A stretch of DNA of 64,000 bases, from assembly GCA_024516155.1 (NCBI GenBank), contig JAJJXM010000046.1:468254-532253 (forward strand). Direction: 5' to 3'. This document shows positions 35,607 through 47,029 of the stretch, piece by piece; position 1 is the first letter of the stretch, and each line of letters starts with the position of its first letter. The stretch is from Pyronema omphalodes (Eukaryota > Ascomycota > Pezizomycetes > Pezizales > Pyronemataceae). Both the position numbers and the translations under genes were made by a program. The notes under the pieces were generated by a model, which was not told the origin of the DNA, did no database searches, and worked only from the letters and a program-made list of their open reading frames with translations.

Positions 35607-37219
35607 CGTGTCAGAGTGGTGGTGGGTATTGAATGGGGGTTCGTGAGAATGAAGGTGCTGTGAAAACGTGAGATTTCAATGGGGAATGACGGTGAGGTTT
35701 AGAAAGAAGGTTTGCAGGATAAAGAGGAAATTGAAAGGGAATGAATTATGACCGCTGGGTAAAGGGAATATTGAATCACAGCGGGGAAAGAATTGTTATT
35801 CCGAGATGCGGAATTCCTCCTGCACGACATTCAATCATGAGGTGTCACTATTCAATTCAACTTGAACCTGGGGTTGACAAAATTAACCCAGGGACAGCGG
35901 CGGAGGGGAGGGGGGAGGGGGGAGGGCGAGAGGGACGAGAGGGGCGAGGCGGGGCTGAAAAACCAACTCTCATGATGAATCCCATACATAGCAGAGACAC
36001 CCAGAAGACGTCTCTATCCATCCTCCCCACAGACCATCATCAAAACTGGATCAACACTCAACACTCATAAGCTATCTCAACCCATCATGATTCATACCTA
36101 TTCAGAATCAAAAAACCCCATCCCTCAACCCTATCCAGTGCTTAAAAATAAAAAATGAGAAAAACACAAATCCTCACAACCCCCAAACCCCATCCATCCC
36201 ATCACCGCCTTTAGGGTCCAAGACTTCTCCCCAAAATCCTCTACATACAATAAAAAGATTTGACCGTATGTAGCTCGCTTCCTCGCTTCCAATGACGCTA
36301 ACTCCCCCCCTCCCCCCATCGATCGCCAAGCGCCGCCACCCCCGCAGCCAAGGAACCGTCAGGGGTAAAAGCCACTAAACCGCCACGACTTTAGCTTCTA
36401 CAAAGTTACAAACTTCATCCACGAATCACCTCATGAATCCACAGGGCTATAAAATAAAGTTGATATTTTTGGCATATCTATGTAAATTTGACGTCGCTTC
36501 GGTGTTACTAGCTGTCGCCCTGTTAGTATGGTGATATGATTTCCAAGGCTGAACATACTGACCAGTCATTTGGTTGGGTTCACACAAATAGTATAGCTAA
36601 GGGAAAGATGCGAGATTTAAGTTAGCAGCACCCGGAATTACCAGGCTTTGATAATGCTACAAATTCTTTAATTGTAGTTAGGTTCGTTGACAGTGATTCA
36701 AAAGCTTAAGCTTCAGTCAAGATCTACAGCGGCGAGGCACTGGCTTCAATTTGAACCGAAAAGAGCTTTACCGGAGAAAATTAATGCAACATCCGATGGG
36801 ACATGATACAAGCCTCTCATGTTTGGATCTTTACGGCGTCACAATTTATGCCGATACGTACCTATGCGAATGATTATTCATGTTCTGTGTGACGTAAGGA
36901 TCTCACATACTCGCGATCGGACGATGACGAAAAATACAACTCCATAAAATTTTCCAAATCAAAACCCCTAAAAATATGACAAACAGACCCCTAAAAATGA
37001 TAAAGGATAAAACCTAAAAAGCATATACATGAAGCTCATCACACATAATCGTCTTCCACATCAATGTCATCAGTCTTTAAGCAGCAAATATCCCCAAACC
37101 TCAGCTCCGAAAGATGCAATACAAAAGAAATACATATGAAAACTGATAAATCATTTACATCATGTACAGTAGAAATAGAAATTCCGCTATCTCGAGAGAA
37201 ATCGCAGAACTATGGTGTC
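35607..37219. other. intergenic, no gene seen
   Basis: A purine-rich GGGGAGG stretch near 35.9 kb and otherwise mixed DNA. Short ORFs lack features. Confidence 0.55.
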
Positions 37220-38155
37220 TTATAGTCTTTCCGACCAGCGGCCCGCGAAACCTCGGGGGTGGCGGTATTCTCTGGCGTGTCGGCGAAGTAACTTAGGGGC
37301 GGGGGCGGGGGCGGAGGCAGGTTTTTCAATTTTAATGTCCATGCAGGTAGTGTACCATTCGTTTGACTTTCTAGCATAGGGGTCGGCATCGACATATCCC
37401 GCCTTGGTTGAGTAGTCCCAGACCCATGCAACCGAGTAGGTAGGGCCATCCAGGTCCTCTGGGAGTTGGAATTGCGTGGTGCAAGGAATATTCGCTCGGG
37501 GAAGAGGAGCATCAAGCATGTCGGTTCCATTTTCTGTTTGTTTGTAGAGTTGCGGAATGCGTTGCAACGATATAGGCTTGACGTTGGCTTCCGCACACAC
37601 CCCATTATCGTAGGGTACCTTTTCTTTCAATAGACGACCCTTACCATTTCCTCCTTTACCATCTGCAGTCCACAAGAATACCTCTTGCATAGTGGGTTGA
37701 TAGGTCGGGTCTGTCCAGCCGTACCAATACATCAACCCGCTAGAGTAACCTGGGATTGGTTTGTTGTCCCTTTCTTCCGGGCCTGTAATGTGTCCATTTT
37801 CTGTGTACTGAGCTTGGATGATGGAGCCTGGCGCAGCAGATAGTGGTGGAAACTCCTTGCTGTTTGTATTCGGTGCGGTCTGGTTATTCCCGTTATCGTT
37901 TGCACAAACAGGTCTTGGTGCCGTGAAATCCAGGATTTTAGTTGTGTAGCTGTCAAAGTGTCCTTTGTAGTTTCGGGGGTAGCCCTTTTGGGCAGCCGTC
38001 TGGTTTCCAGTCACTCCCACCACAGTCAGTTCGTCAATCTAGACGTTCGTCAGCTAAGGGAAAAATAAGTCCAGAGTCTATCGAATAAATACCCAACTGT
38101 GCCCCAACGCCAGTGATACAAAAGTAAGTACGGTGAGGATGTAAAAAGAAATCAT
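37220..38155 (-). CDS. secreted DUF7492-type protein with N-terminal His after signal peptide
   Basis: Exons 38155..38093 (21 codons) and 38038..37220, giving 293 aa; the intron is GTATTT...CTAG, 54 nt. Residues 1-18 (MISFYILTVLTFVSLALG) are a signal peptide; cleavage would leave HSWIDELTVVG as the mature N-terminus. Downstream motifs are GYPRNY, FPPLSAAPGSIIQAQYTENG, VFLWTADGKGG, VAWVWDY and WYTTCMDIKI, followed by a basic tail. This motif series matches my memory of the fungal DUF7492 secreted family. A mature N-terminal histidine also occurs in copper His-brace proteins such as LPMOs, so a metal site is conceivable but unproven. Confidence 0.75.
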
Positions 38156-41100
38156 CTTATCTACAAGTATCAGAGCCGTATGTTGTGAAGTATGTGTGTA
38201 AATGGCTAAATATGCGAACGACTCTGGTTTCGTAGATAATTCAAGCGATGTATTCGGTTATCGGGGCTCGAAGATGATTTTTGCTTTTTTGTAGATAGAT
38301 GACTCCTCCACCTGAGTTGTATTTATGACCCTTTGAATGTACCCGGTGTTGCACTTGAATTCTGAGCTGACTTTTGTGCGTTAGCAAGATGCGTAAAGTG
38401 TACATGTTGTGGGGGGTTCCTACAATTGATAGAATTTGCTTAAAATTGAAAGATCGAGTTATATATCGTCGTTTGCGTTATTGATCCGTAAGTTGTGCTC
38501 GAGATGGATGTGTTATAAACGCGTTACACGATCGTCAAGATGTTGATTCGCGGGGAATGTAAGAGTAAATATGACACAAGAAACGAGATTGAGACCTGCT
38601 CAAATAGAAGTAAAATTGCAAACAAGATGAAGTGAGAGACTGAGCTCTGTTACAAATGAAAGTGGAGATGGAGCGAAGATTTGTTGCGATTGAAGGTGGA
38701 AAGTCAGGAAGGAGGGGCCATTGAGGTTGGATCAATGCAGTATTTGAAGCCACAGAGCCGAGCCACACTTGTCTGTACGTTGCCGTACTTGCATTCAACG
38801 CCTGTAGAGTAGAACGTCTGTTCTTGGAAACGGATAACAGATAACGTTTCACACTATCGATTTCCCCAGTGGAAAATACAATTGAACCCCGCATCACCAC
38901 CCGTAGGACATTCGGGACAGAAGGTATGAAACGGCCTTCCTCTGTATTTTTACTCTGCACCGAACCAGCCGGTGCTCATTCGTTCAACGGGTTTCTGCAG
39001 GCGCCACACTTTGCTCCCCCGTTTCAATCGAATTGGGAAGTTTCAAGTCGCTGTGCGAGAAGCGCTGTCAGGTCCGACTAGAGCGAGAGCCCCAGTTTTG
39101 AGTTTTGTTATTTTCGAATCGGCTCGCTTCACACTAGCGTCATGCAGGCGGCTGCACGGACCAGCGCGATCCCTGTCAGAGACAAGTCAAAGATGGTCAA
39201 ACAAGATCCATCCCGGCTGGAGATCTCCATGATCGGGTCTTGCAGAGAAACAGAAACGAAACACCCGAGAAACAGAAGAATAGTTGCCAGCGAGGCCGCT
39301 TTTTGGGAAAGAAATGAGTGTACTAACAGGATTTTTATTCACTAAGTTTACAGGAAAATATTCTCTATGCTTGAAGTGAACAGCGCAGGGAGCCTGTTGG
39401 TACAATATTCCATCCCAATACCCCATCTTTTCGATTTTTAACCATGAACTTCCACGAAAAAAAAAATCCAAAAATGAGATCTGCAATTATTCCGACGCGG
39501 AGGAATTCAAGCTTCGAGGCGAAAGTTTAAATTTATCGTACAAGCTACGCGGGGCCCTGTAAGGCTAGTAGGTTCAGGGCTCGCGCGCGCATATCCAATC
39601 AATGACAGACGTTCAACCCTTGGGGTCTAGGGTTTAACGACTGATACAACCAATAAAATCAATGCATTCTATTTGGCGGTCGATAATTTGAACCCTGGAA
39701 CCTAGGAGACTCCAGAGACACAACGCATCAACACCAGTCGTTAAGTTGCATAAAAGGTCCGTTAGGTCCGGAGGAAACGTTATGTAGCTAATATTTAGGC
39801 TTCAAACATTCAATTTTTTGGTTAAACCCCGTGGATAAGTGCTGACTTGACAGATATCGCGAAATAATCATCTAGCGAAGAGTCCGCGAGTTTCAATAAC
39901 GACGATCATGATCTACTCAAAGCTAGGCAAAGCCAGACGAAGCTAGGTCAAGCCAGATGAAGCCAGGCGAGGCCATGTAGAGCGTTACAACCCGAGCATT
40001 CTCATGCATGCCGTGTCATGCTTTCGATTACATCGGCTCGGCAAACCCCAAATATACTGCTATCAATAATACTCCCTTACTGGAGGCATGTGTATCCATG
40101 GAGGGCTAGCTAGGATCTAAAAAACAACTGCCGAATGGAATTTAAGGTAAGGGTAGTGAACAAAATACAGCTGGGCATACGTAGTCTGAACAAGGCCACC
40201 ACGGTTCTGTAAACGCCCTGTTTCAACTCTCCAGAAACTGTTATGCTTCCAATGAAAGTGCCAAACATAATAGTATGCATTTTTCGGCATTGCTTTAAAT
40301 TTCTACAATACCTAAGTTAAGTTCCTTCTACACATAGTTGGTCTAGAGTAACCCTGTATCGTTCCCAAGGCTACTGATGTCTTGTGACACACCCAACGTC
40401 CTGCAGAGTTCGTGAGGCCAAGGCTGCATCTTAAACGGCGTTATCTTTCTCCATGAATAGCAACTTCTACTGTTCATTTGGCACCATCAAATCCTGGCAT
40501 AATATCTTCAAATTTTCCCACTAGCCACGTCTATCTACTTCTTATCCCACTGCCGCCAGATGACGACACCCAAGCCTGCATTACAATCACGAAACATGAC
40601 TCGATTTCCCAACGCCACAAACCCGACCAGGAGCCCTTATTTTGCGCCACACCTTGTACCCCATGAAATACCAGTCATACTATCTTTAACCATTGAATCC
40701 CCACCATTCAAAAAATCTCGGCAATGTAATGCGTTGGCAACTGTAGTTTTGGTACAATTCGTGTTTGGGGATCAAGCATGGGACTGCCCTACGACGTCAT
40801 CACTCGATGGAATAACTTGTTTGGTGCTTGGCAATTGGTCTGAGTCGATATAAAACGAAGAGTAATCGATAAAGGAAGAGGAATTCTGTTGCTATGATGT
40901 TTTATTATAAGATATCTGCTGGTTGTTGTTTCTGTATACGTATATATGGATAAATGATGTTAGAGGTGCCTGGGTTGCATAGGTCACACGGGTTACACTA
41001 ACTATCTGTGCTTAGAAGAATGGAAAACAGAAAACAATTTTTTTTCACTGCAAGTTGAATTTCTATCCGAAAAATGCTCTGGCTTCAAGTTCGTAGTGAT

Positions 41101-42324
41101 GCTTTCGCACGTGAAAGAATAAATACATGAACCCGTATTTGTGATGCCTCTACGGTTGCATCGCGGCGAAAATGGGTTGCCCAGCAGCTCATGTACAAGA
41201 TATGCAGTGTAACATCGACCCGTTGTTGCCAAGCCTAGAACAGCAGACCTGACACAACTGCGTTCTCCATCAAGTTCTCAACTTCCACTACATTGTGATG
41301 CTTAAATATCTTATGGCATTTTCCAGATCTCAAATTTGTCTTCAGGCAGAGTTGACACTTCATATGATATGATAGTCAATTTCACCGCGAACTGAAAGCA
41401 ACAAAACCCAGCAACGAGATTAATTCAGCAGAGTAGAGCAAAGCAAAGCGAAGCGAACCTTGATAGCGCATAAAAGAACGAGGTGCATCAATCCACAAAC
41501 CCTAATTCCTTCGTCCACTCTGCCATGACACACTTACCAACCCTACTCACCACACCCGAACCCGAACTCTGCTCACAATTCCTCTCCCTTTTCCCCTCCC
41601 TTTTCCTCTCCCTTTTCCTCTCCCTTTTCCTCTCCCTTTTCCTCTCCCTTTTCCTCTCCCTTTTCCTCTCCCTTTTCCTCTCCCTTTTCCTCTCCTTTCG
41701 CCAGAATTCAGGAGTTCGCTCCATAAATAAAACCATCCACCTACTCCAGAAGCCGACTAGAAGCCACTAGCATCGGCACCGGCTGTCTACGGCCATATGG
41801 TACATACGCTTCGGAGAGATCTGAGCGCCACACGGCCGCCGGATGTGGCGTAGCAACTAGTCTAGATTAGACTAGACTAGACTAGTGCATGCGCAGTTGC
41901 AGCTACTGCACAGACCTTAATGTTTTCACCGACGATGGTGGTTCGGGGGGGGGTTCGAAGTTTTGAGGATCGGATGTGTTATAGCAACGACATTTTATGT
42001 AGAATCGTTGAATACGTTGGAGAATATTACAGCGCTGGGGTGTTTGATCGATAAGATAACAGTGGCCGGAGCTGGAGATTGTGGAAAGAGATACTGATGA
42101 AGATGTCTTGTTTCACATGCACAGGATCGTAATTGGGCGGAAGGGTTTGTTTACATATTTATATATTTATGGATTTATATGTTTATAACCGTCCATTACC
42201 ATTAATTAATTCTAACCAATACAATGATTCCAAAAACTCCACACCTTATGTCCCAATCCATGCGGTCTATTCCACAGCAGTTCTATTCATATCCATACCA
42301 TGCGTGCAAACCGTATTTAATGCT
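38156..42324. other. 4.2-kb intergenic region with cassette debris
   Basis: No supported gene. It contains AGCTAGGCAAAGCCAGA-type short repeats near 39.92 kb and a 12-bp minisatellite near 41.6 kb. At about 41760-41920 there is a diverged fragment resembling the upstream region of CBM14 copies 2 and 6 (GAGATCTGAGCGCCAC, then a CTAGAC-rich tract). The last 200 bp are the usual 3' flank of a CBM14 copy. Confidence 0.5.
41577..41698. repeat. (CCTCTCCCTTTT)~10 12-bp minisatellite
   Basis: Ten near-perfect 12-bp units, homopyrimidine on the plus strand. They create stop-free frames on both strands (Phe-Leu-Ser-Leu / Arg-Lys-Arg-Glu) that are not genes. Confidence 0.95.
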
Positions 42325-42646
42325 TTACATGGGCTTGCAAGTGGATCTCTCAGGGAAATCACACCACTGGTGCTGAGGAGCGTAGAGGAGTCCCTCAGGG
42401 CAGCTCAACTTGACGGGCCCGTTACGGTCACACTTGTAGAAGACGGTGCAGTCGGAGGAGTCGGCAAGGAGGAAGTGGGAATCCTCACTGAAGGGGGGGC
42501 AGCTGTTTATGGAGTCAGTGATGGTTCATGAGAATTGCTTGAGGTGGGTGGACTGACACTCCGACGGGTCCGGAACGCTTCTCGATGGCAGCACCGAAGA
42601 CGGTGGCGGAGAAAGCAAGGACGGAGATGATGGTGGTGAACTGCAT
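42325..42646 (-). CDS. secreted CBM14 protein, copy 4 (mosaic intron)
   Basis: Exons 42646..42558 and 42502..42325, 88 aa, all six Cys and the KR site present. The second exon (SEDSHF) matches copy 1. The intron starts like the second type (GTCAGTCCACCCACCTC) but ends like copy 1 (CTCCATAAACAG). This copy has no partner in the left arm and lies just inside the spacer. Confidence 0.9.
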
Positions 42647-42750
42647 TTTGATTGTTGGGGGTTGTTTGGGTAGTTGAAAGTGAGTGAAGATGCTGAAAGT
42701 GTGAGATAGAAGCCGTTGAATGTCGAATAACAAGACGGGGGGAAAATATC

Positions 42751-42793
42751 TTTTATACACCTTGAGGGCCTTGGTCACTAATTATTTTTGGCC
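42751..42793 (-). promoter_or_regulatory. TATA box and upstream box of copy 4
   Basis: Minus strand: GGCCAAAAATAATTAG (one base off the consensus) at 42793-42778, a 20-nt gap, TATAAAA at 42757-42751. Confidence 0.6.
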
Positions 42794-43068
42794 ATGCGTA
42801 ACCGAAGCGTTAGCAGTCCCGAGAAAAGGAGTGCGCAATGATCACCAGATGCGGAGCCGAGAGTCCTGAAAGCCATTGCGTCGAAACAGTTTTCTCCATT
42901 CGGAAACAGGGAGGATTGAGATCCACAACGCTCTGTTCAACATTCGATCCCCTTTTTCGATCCGGATAGAAGGCCACTAGAACTTCGCTAGAACATCACT
43001 AGTGTCCGGCCGCATTCGCTTCAGCGGGATTTGGACTCTGGCTGCGACGTGCGTAAGTGGAGTCAATA

Positions 43069-43139
43069 GGCGGTCTTGTATTTTTTGACTTCATACACGC
43101 ATCTAAACGTAGGGTTATGGCGGGAAAGGCAGTCTTGTA
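43069..43139 (-). mobile_element. 5'-truncated retroposon copy with 12-bp target-site duplication
   Basis: GGCGGTCTTGTA (43069-43080) and GGCAGTCTTGTA (43128-43139) flank a 47-bp insert. The insert starts with a T run and contains TTCATACACGCATCTAA...GGTTATGGCGG, the tail-proximal end of the insertion at 28.5 kb. The paralogous sequence upstream of copy 5 (about 47185-47200) shows the uninterrupted empty site (GGCGGTTTTATGCC). Confidence 0.7.
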
Positions 43140-44052
43140 CGCTTTCGAATAAGATCACACATAGCTTGTTGATGTAAAACATTTCTGCGATTTGGAAGAG
43201 TTTACGGGAATGAGTGGCAGGATATGAGTAAAGCATCCTAGATTGAGAATATAACACGACCTCGCCATTCAGTCAAGACTGCGAAGAAATCATGACAATG
43301 ACGAAAGCAAAGCTCATGAGTGGTGTCATAGATCTCGAGAAGAATCTTTGGCAAGATGAGGATAAGCAATATCCGTCGGAATCAGCCGGAGGAAAGGAGG
43401 AATTTGGAGGATTCTACGGTTAGGAAGGAGAAGCGGAAACCGAGAAAGAAAGATGCATATGGTAAAGTAGCAGACGGAGGAATGAAATAGGAACTGTGTA
43501 GATAAGAAGAAGGATTTCTCCCCTCGAGTTGATTCTTCACGCAACGTCTTGTATTCATCTTGTCAAACGGGAATGCGAGAGAAAAGTGGAGGTAGAGCAT
43601 TGTCCCTGTATTCACTGGAACGATGGTGATCTAGCTCTCCGCGTTTACAGAGGGAGATATACCCAATGTAGAAACTCCACCTCCACGTGCCAGTCACATA
43701 AGCCCTAAGTGCGGCCAAGACACCGGAACTCTAGGCGAGACACATCTCCTCAATGCAGTATCAACTTTCCCACTCCTCCCTCCCTTCTCTTGCTCTCACT
43801 GGTTTTGCTATCGCATCGCCCAGCCCAGTATCCGAGTTCCCTTCCCTCATCCAAGTCCCGCCGTCGCCAAGCCTCGCCCGCCCTTAGTCCTGAGAGTTCC
43901 CTGCAGGAGACCATTCCTTGCCCCTACCAGCCGTCACAGAATAGCAACTTGCTCGATTTCGGGTTACTGATGCTTATTACATTTTAAACAATAACAAGGA
44001 AGTTTAAAAATAATTATACATAAACATCCCTCCAGCCTACAGTCGTAAATTG

Positions 44053-44093
<41 letters not shown>
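44053..44093. repeat. 41-nt poly-A tract
   Basis: An uninterrupted run of 41 A. It could be a retroposon tail, but I found no flanking target duplication. Confidence 0.9.
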
Positions 44094-44095
<2 letters not shown>

Positions 44096-44251
44096 TCCAA
44101 TACCTGTCACAGTTATTTCCAACTCATACGTCATAAAACCCTTCGAAAATCTTGCCATACAACTATAGCCCCTCTCCATCCCCTCTATTCAATGGCAGAA
44201 ATGAAGTACATGCACAATTCCACTACTTTAATCCAACGACTCCTTCCATAT

Positions 44252-45430
44252 TTACCTCAAAAACATTCTAACGATCCATGACAAAACAACGTGAAACATT
44301 TCAATGTCCAGTACCATCAAAGAGAATCCATGATTTAAGCAAAAAATGAGAAAGGGTAGCATTAAAAAATCAATGTGTTCTTGGTGTAGAGCTTTGATTA
44401 GTGACATAATCAAGCACCGTGCTGTCGGAGCAGGGATAGTAGAGTGATTAACAATAGTGTATGTTTGTCCTTTTTCGGCACTGTTCTTCTTATGCTTATG
44501 AACCTTCCAAGTTGCATGCTTTGAAGCCAGAGCTCGCAATCGTTGCGTTGTACGAAACTTTGAAAGCCTTCGGTTTTGTAGAATATGTCTAGGAGGATTA
44601 GGAGAGTGATCATTTTGATAGCCATGGTGAACCAGTGCTATCCGGTTCTTCCGGTGTGGTCTTTCAGGGTGTGGAATTCCTTCTGGCATTTGTAGTCCCT
44701 CCAGAAATGGCAGTCCCTCCAGAAATGGCAGTCCCTCTAGAAATGGCAGTCCCTCCAGACATGGCAGTCCCTCCAGAAAGGGCAGTCCATCTAGAAGTGG
44801 CAGTTCCTTCATGAGTGGCAGTCCCTCCAGTTGCGGAATTCCATCCAGTGAAGGTATTCCATTCGGTAGGATCAACGTCCTGATATGTGACCGAGAGGGT
44901 CCAGTATCCAGGGGTACAAGTCTATGAAGCGTATCGATGTGCTCTCGTAAACTTATTAACAACGTTTGAGATTTCTTATTTCCTGATAGCGACCAGCGAC
45001 ATCGCTTCCTAATCATGTTTCTCTTTCTTCTGAAATCCGGGGTAGTGGAGTCTTCTCATCGGGATTCCGGAAAAGACAATTAGAATTCTATGAAAGTCAT
45101 CACTCAAAACTTGGAGGCAAATAACGTACTTGCATATATTTCTGCCATGGCATCCAGGTCTCGCAATGTTATCATCATATCTCTGAGCACCAACCGGACA
45201 CCGTATTTAGTGTCGTCATCCAAACATTGGCAATTTCTTCCGTTTATCCACTTCAGGAAAATGATACGCTGAACTATAACGCTATCGACGAATTCTTTGT
45301 ATCGTTGTGGATATTGACCGGCAGTGACGATGCGATCTATTAGAGCTATGATCGAGTGAGGTAATGTGACTACACCGACGAGCAGGCCGGCGATGCTAAG
45401 AGGATCGATCATGCTGATAAGGATTAGCAT
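44252..45430 (-). CDS. HeLo-like domain protein with LPFLEG hexapeptide repeats
   Basis: Two-exon model 45430..45130 and 45054..44252, 367 aa. The start MLILISMIDPLSIAGLLVGV resembles fungal HeLo/NLR N-termini (xDPLSIAGLxxG). It continues with QRYKEFVDSVIVQRIIFLKW and, in exon 2, KRCRWSLSGNKKSQTLLI and LREHIDTLHRLVP, matching the WALxDKKKFxxLIxxLxxxxxxL pattern of HeLo-type proteins. HeLo domains are membrane-targeting cell-death modules in fungal incompatibility (HET-S type). The donor GTACGT is strong; the acceptor (GAG at 45055) is non-ideal and was chosen because it keeps the frame, with a CTAAT branch upstream. Residues about 166-225 are the repeat tract. The C-terminus is basic, then hydrophobic. 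An alternative start is Met7. Confidence 0.65.
44680..44860 (-). repeat. 18-bp in-frame minisatellite coding for LPFLEG-type hexapeptides
   Basis: About ten units with consensus Leu-Pro-Phe-Leu-Glu-Gly. Central units are nearly identical at DNA level and outer ones have diverged (IPSLDG, IPQLEG, LPLMKE, LPLLDG). Confidence 0.88.
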
Positions 45431-46558
45431 AGGAGAGTGAATCTGTCTTTTGAAAAATCATGTATAGAAAGAGGACAGTGCAAATACTTATAGACATTTA
45501 TTCAAACCCTGGAAAATTGTTTTACGCACGCGACAAATGTTTCTCTGACTGTGCGCATATCGGACATCCCATGATTTCCTTACCTTATAAGCCCCAAGTT
45601 GGGGCTGTGGCGGAGTCAGGCATCAAATGTGCTTCTGGAATATATACTACTGTGTTGCATACTGTTTATGCCTCCCTCGGGCGAATCCGCTTTTCCTTGA
45701 TAACATGACGTAACGCCGTGTAACACAAGCACTCTACAAACCAATAAGCTTCGAGAAGAGTGTACAACGCTTATCCTGGATTTAAAAAATGCTTTGGGGC
45801 TTAGATTTAAAGGCATAATATTTAACCGAACAGCAGTGCTATGGAGCACTCCATTTCCATATGATTCACCTATTTATCATATTTCACAAGCAAATGGAGA
45901 TACACTTCGGACCAGATTTGGCCCGGCATAGAATCAGGCGCTGTCTACCTCCTCGGATAAAATCTTGCTTAGACGAATTATGTGACAATGCCCCTGAAAT
46001 AAATGCTGATCCAAACGTTCAAATAAATGAATACGAGTCACCTGGCTAGTTGATAATGCCTAATCTCAATTAAATAAGGCGTGCTATGTGCATATAGGTG
46101 ATTCTCGGCATCTACACAAAAAACACAGTTAACTTTATCTTCTAGATGGTCATAGACTGTATACATAGCAAGAGCATCAGTTCCACGAGAGAATGTCTCT
46201 TAGCACACCATGGTCTCTACAAGACGCCATGTCGCCAATACCAAACTGACAAATGGAATCACAGTTCCTGATTATCATCTTCCTAAAGTTCATATAATTG
46301 ACGTTTATATATACTCAATTGAAAGAGAGCTTGATGAACGGCTGTCTTTCAGCAGTCCTAGCACAGCGTTTAGTCACAAATTATCACTCCTTACTCTAAC
46401 ACGATAGCACACATGCGCCAGATTTTGTTTATAGCCGTCCATGTCCATTAATTAATTCTAATACAATGATTCCAAAAACTCCACACCCATTCCATCCGGT
46501 CTAATCCATAGCGATTCTATTCGTATCCATACCATGCGTGCAAACCGTATTTAATGCT
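45431..46558. other. non-coding right-arm sequence
   Basis: Upstream region of the HeLo gene and, from about 46140 rightward, the 3' flank of copy 5, which pairs with the 3' flank of copy 3 (33450-33857). A conserved TATATAAACGTC-type element occurs in these 3' flanks. Confidence 0.55.
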
Positions 46559-46883
46559 TTACATGGGCTTGCAGGTGGATCTCTCGGGGAAGTCACACCA
46601 CTGGTGCTGGGGAGCGTAGAGTAATCCCTCAGGGCAGCTCAATTTGACGGGTCCGTTACGATCACACTTGTAGAAGACAGTGCAGTCGGAGGAGTCGGCA
46701 AGGAGGAAGTGGGCGTCCTCACGGAAGGGTGGGCAACTGTTTTTAGAGTCAGTGGCAATTCATGAATTATGACGCTGGAATAGGGAATACTGACACTCCA
46801 ACGGGCCCGGAACGCTTCTCGATGGCAGCACCGAAAACGGTGGCGGAGAAAGCAAGGACGGAGATGATGGTGGTGAACTGCAT
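46559..46883 (-). CDS. secreted CBM14 protein, copy 5
   Basis: Exons 46883..46795 and 46736..46559, 88 aa, intron of the first type. REDAHF variant like its mirror partner copy 3, and it shares that copy's GTT splice-junction codon. No disabling change seen. Confidence 0.9.
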
Positions 46884-46986
46884 TTTGATTTTTGGGTGGT
46901 TGTTTTGGTATTTGAGTGGTTGAAGATGCTGGAAGTGTTGTAATGAAGCTTTTGGATGATATTCAACAAGAGGGGGGAATGGTATC

Positions 46987-47029
46987 TTTTATACACGTCG
47001 AGGGTCTCAGAGACTAAATATTTTTGGCC
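46987..47029 (-). promoter_or_regulatory. TATA box and conserved box of copy 5
   Basis: Minus strand: GGCCAAAAATATTTAG (47029-47014), a 20-nt gap, TATAAAA (46993-46987). Confidence 0.65.

Larger units (their letters stand above)
42794..44251. other. upstream flank of copy 4, then mixed non-coding DNA
   Basis: 42794-43060 is the conserved far-upstream region of the CBM14 promoters. After the retroposon scar, 43190-43252 pairs with the left arm (34440-34505). The remainder is non-coding with a long A run (44053-44093). Confidence 0.55.

Noticed and set aside
41488..41736. Arg-Lys-Arg-Glu repeat ORF
   Set aside because: Stop-free reading of the 12-bp homopyrimidine minisatellite.
44053..44093. 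Poly-A run as a third retroposon insertion
   Set aside because: No target-site duplication or shared tail sequence found around it.
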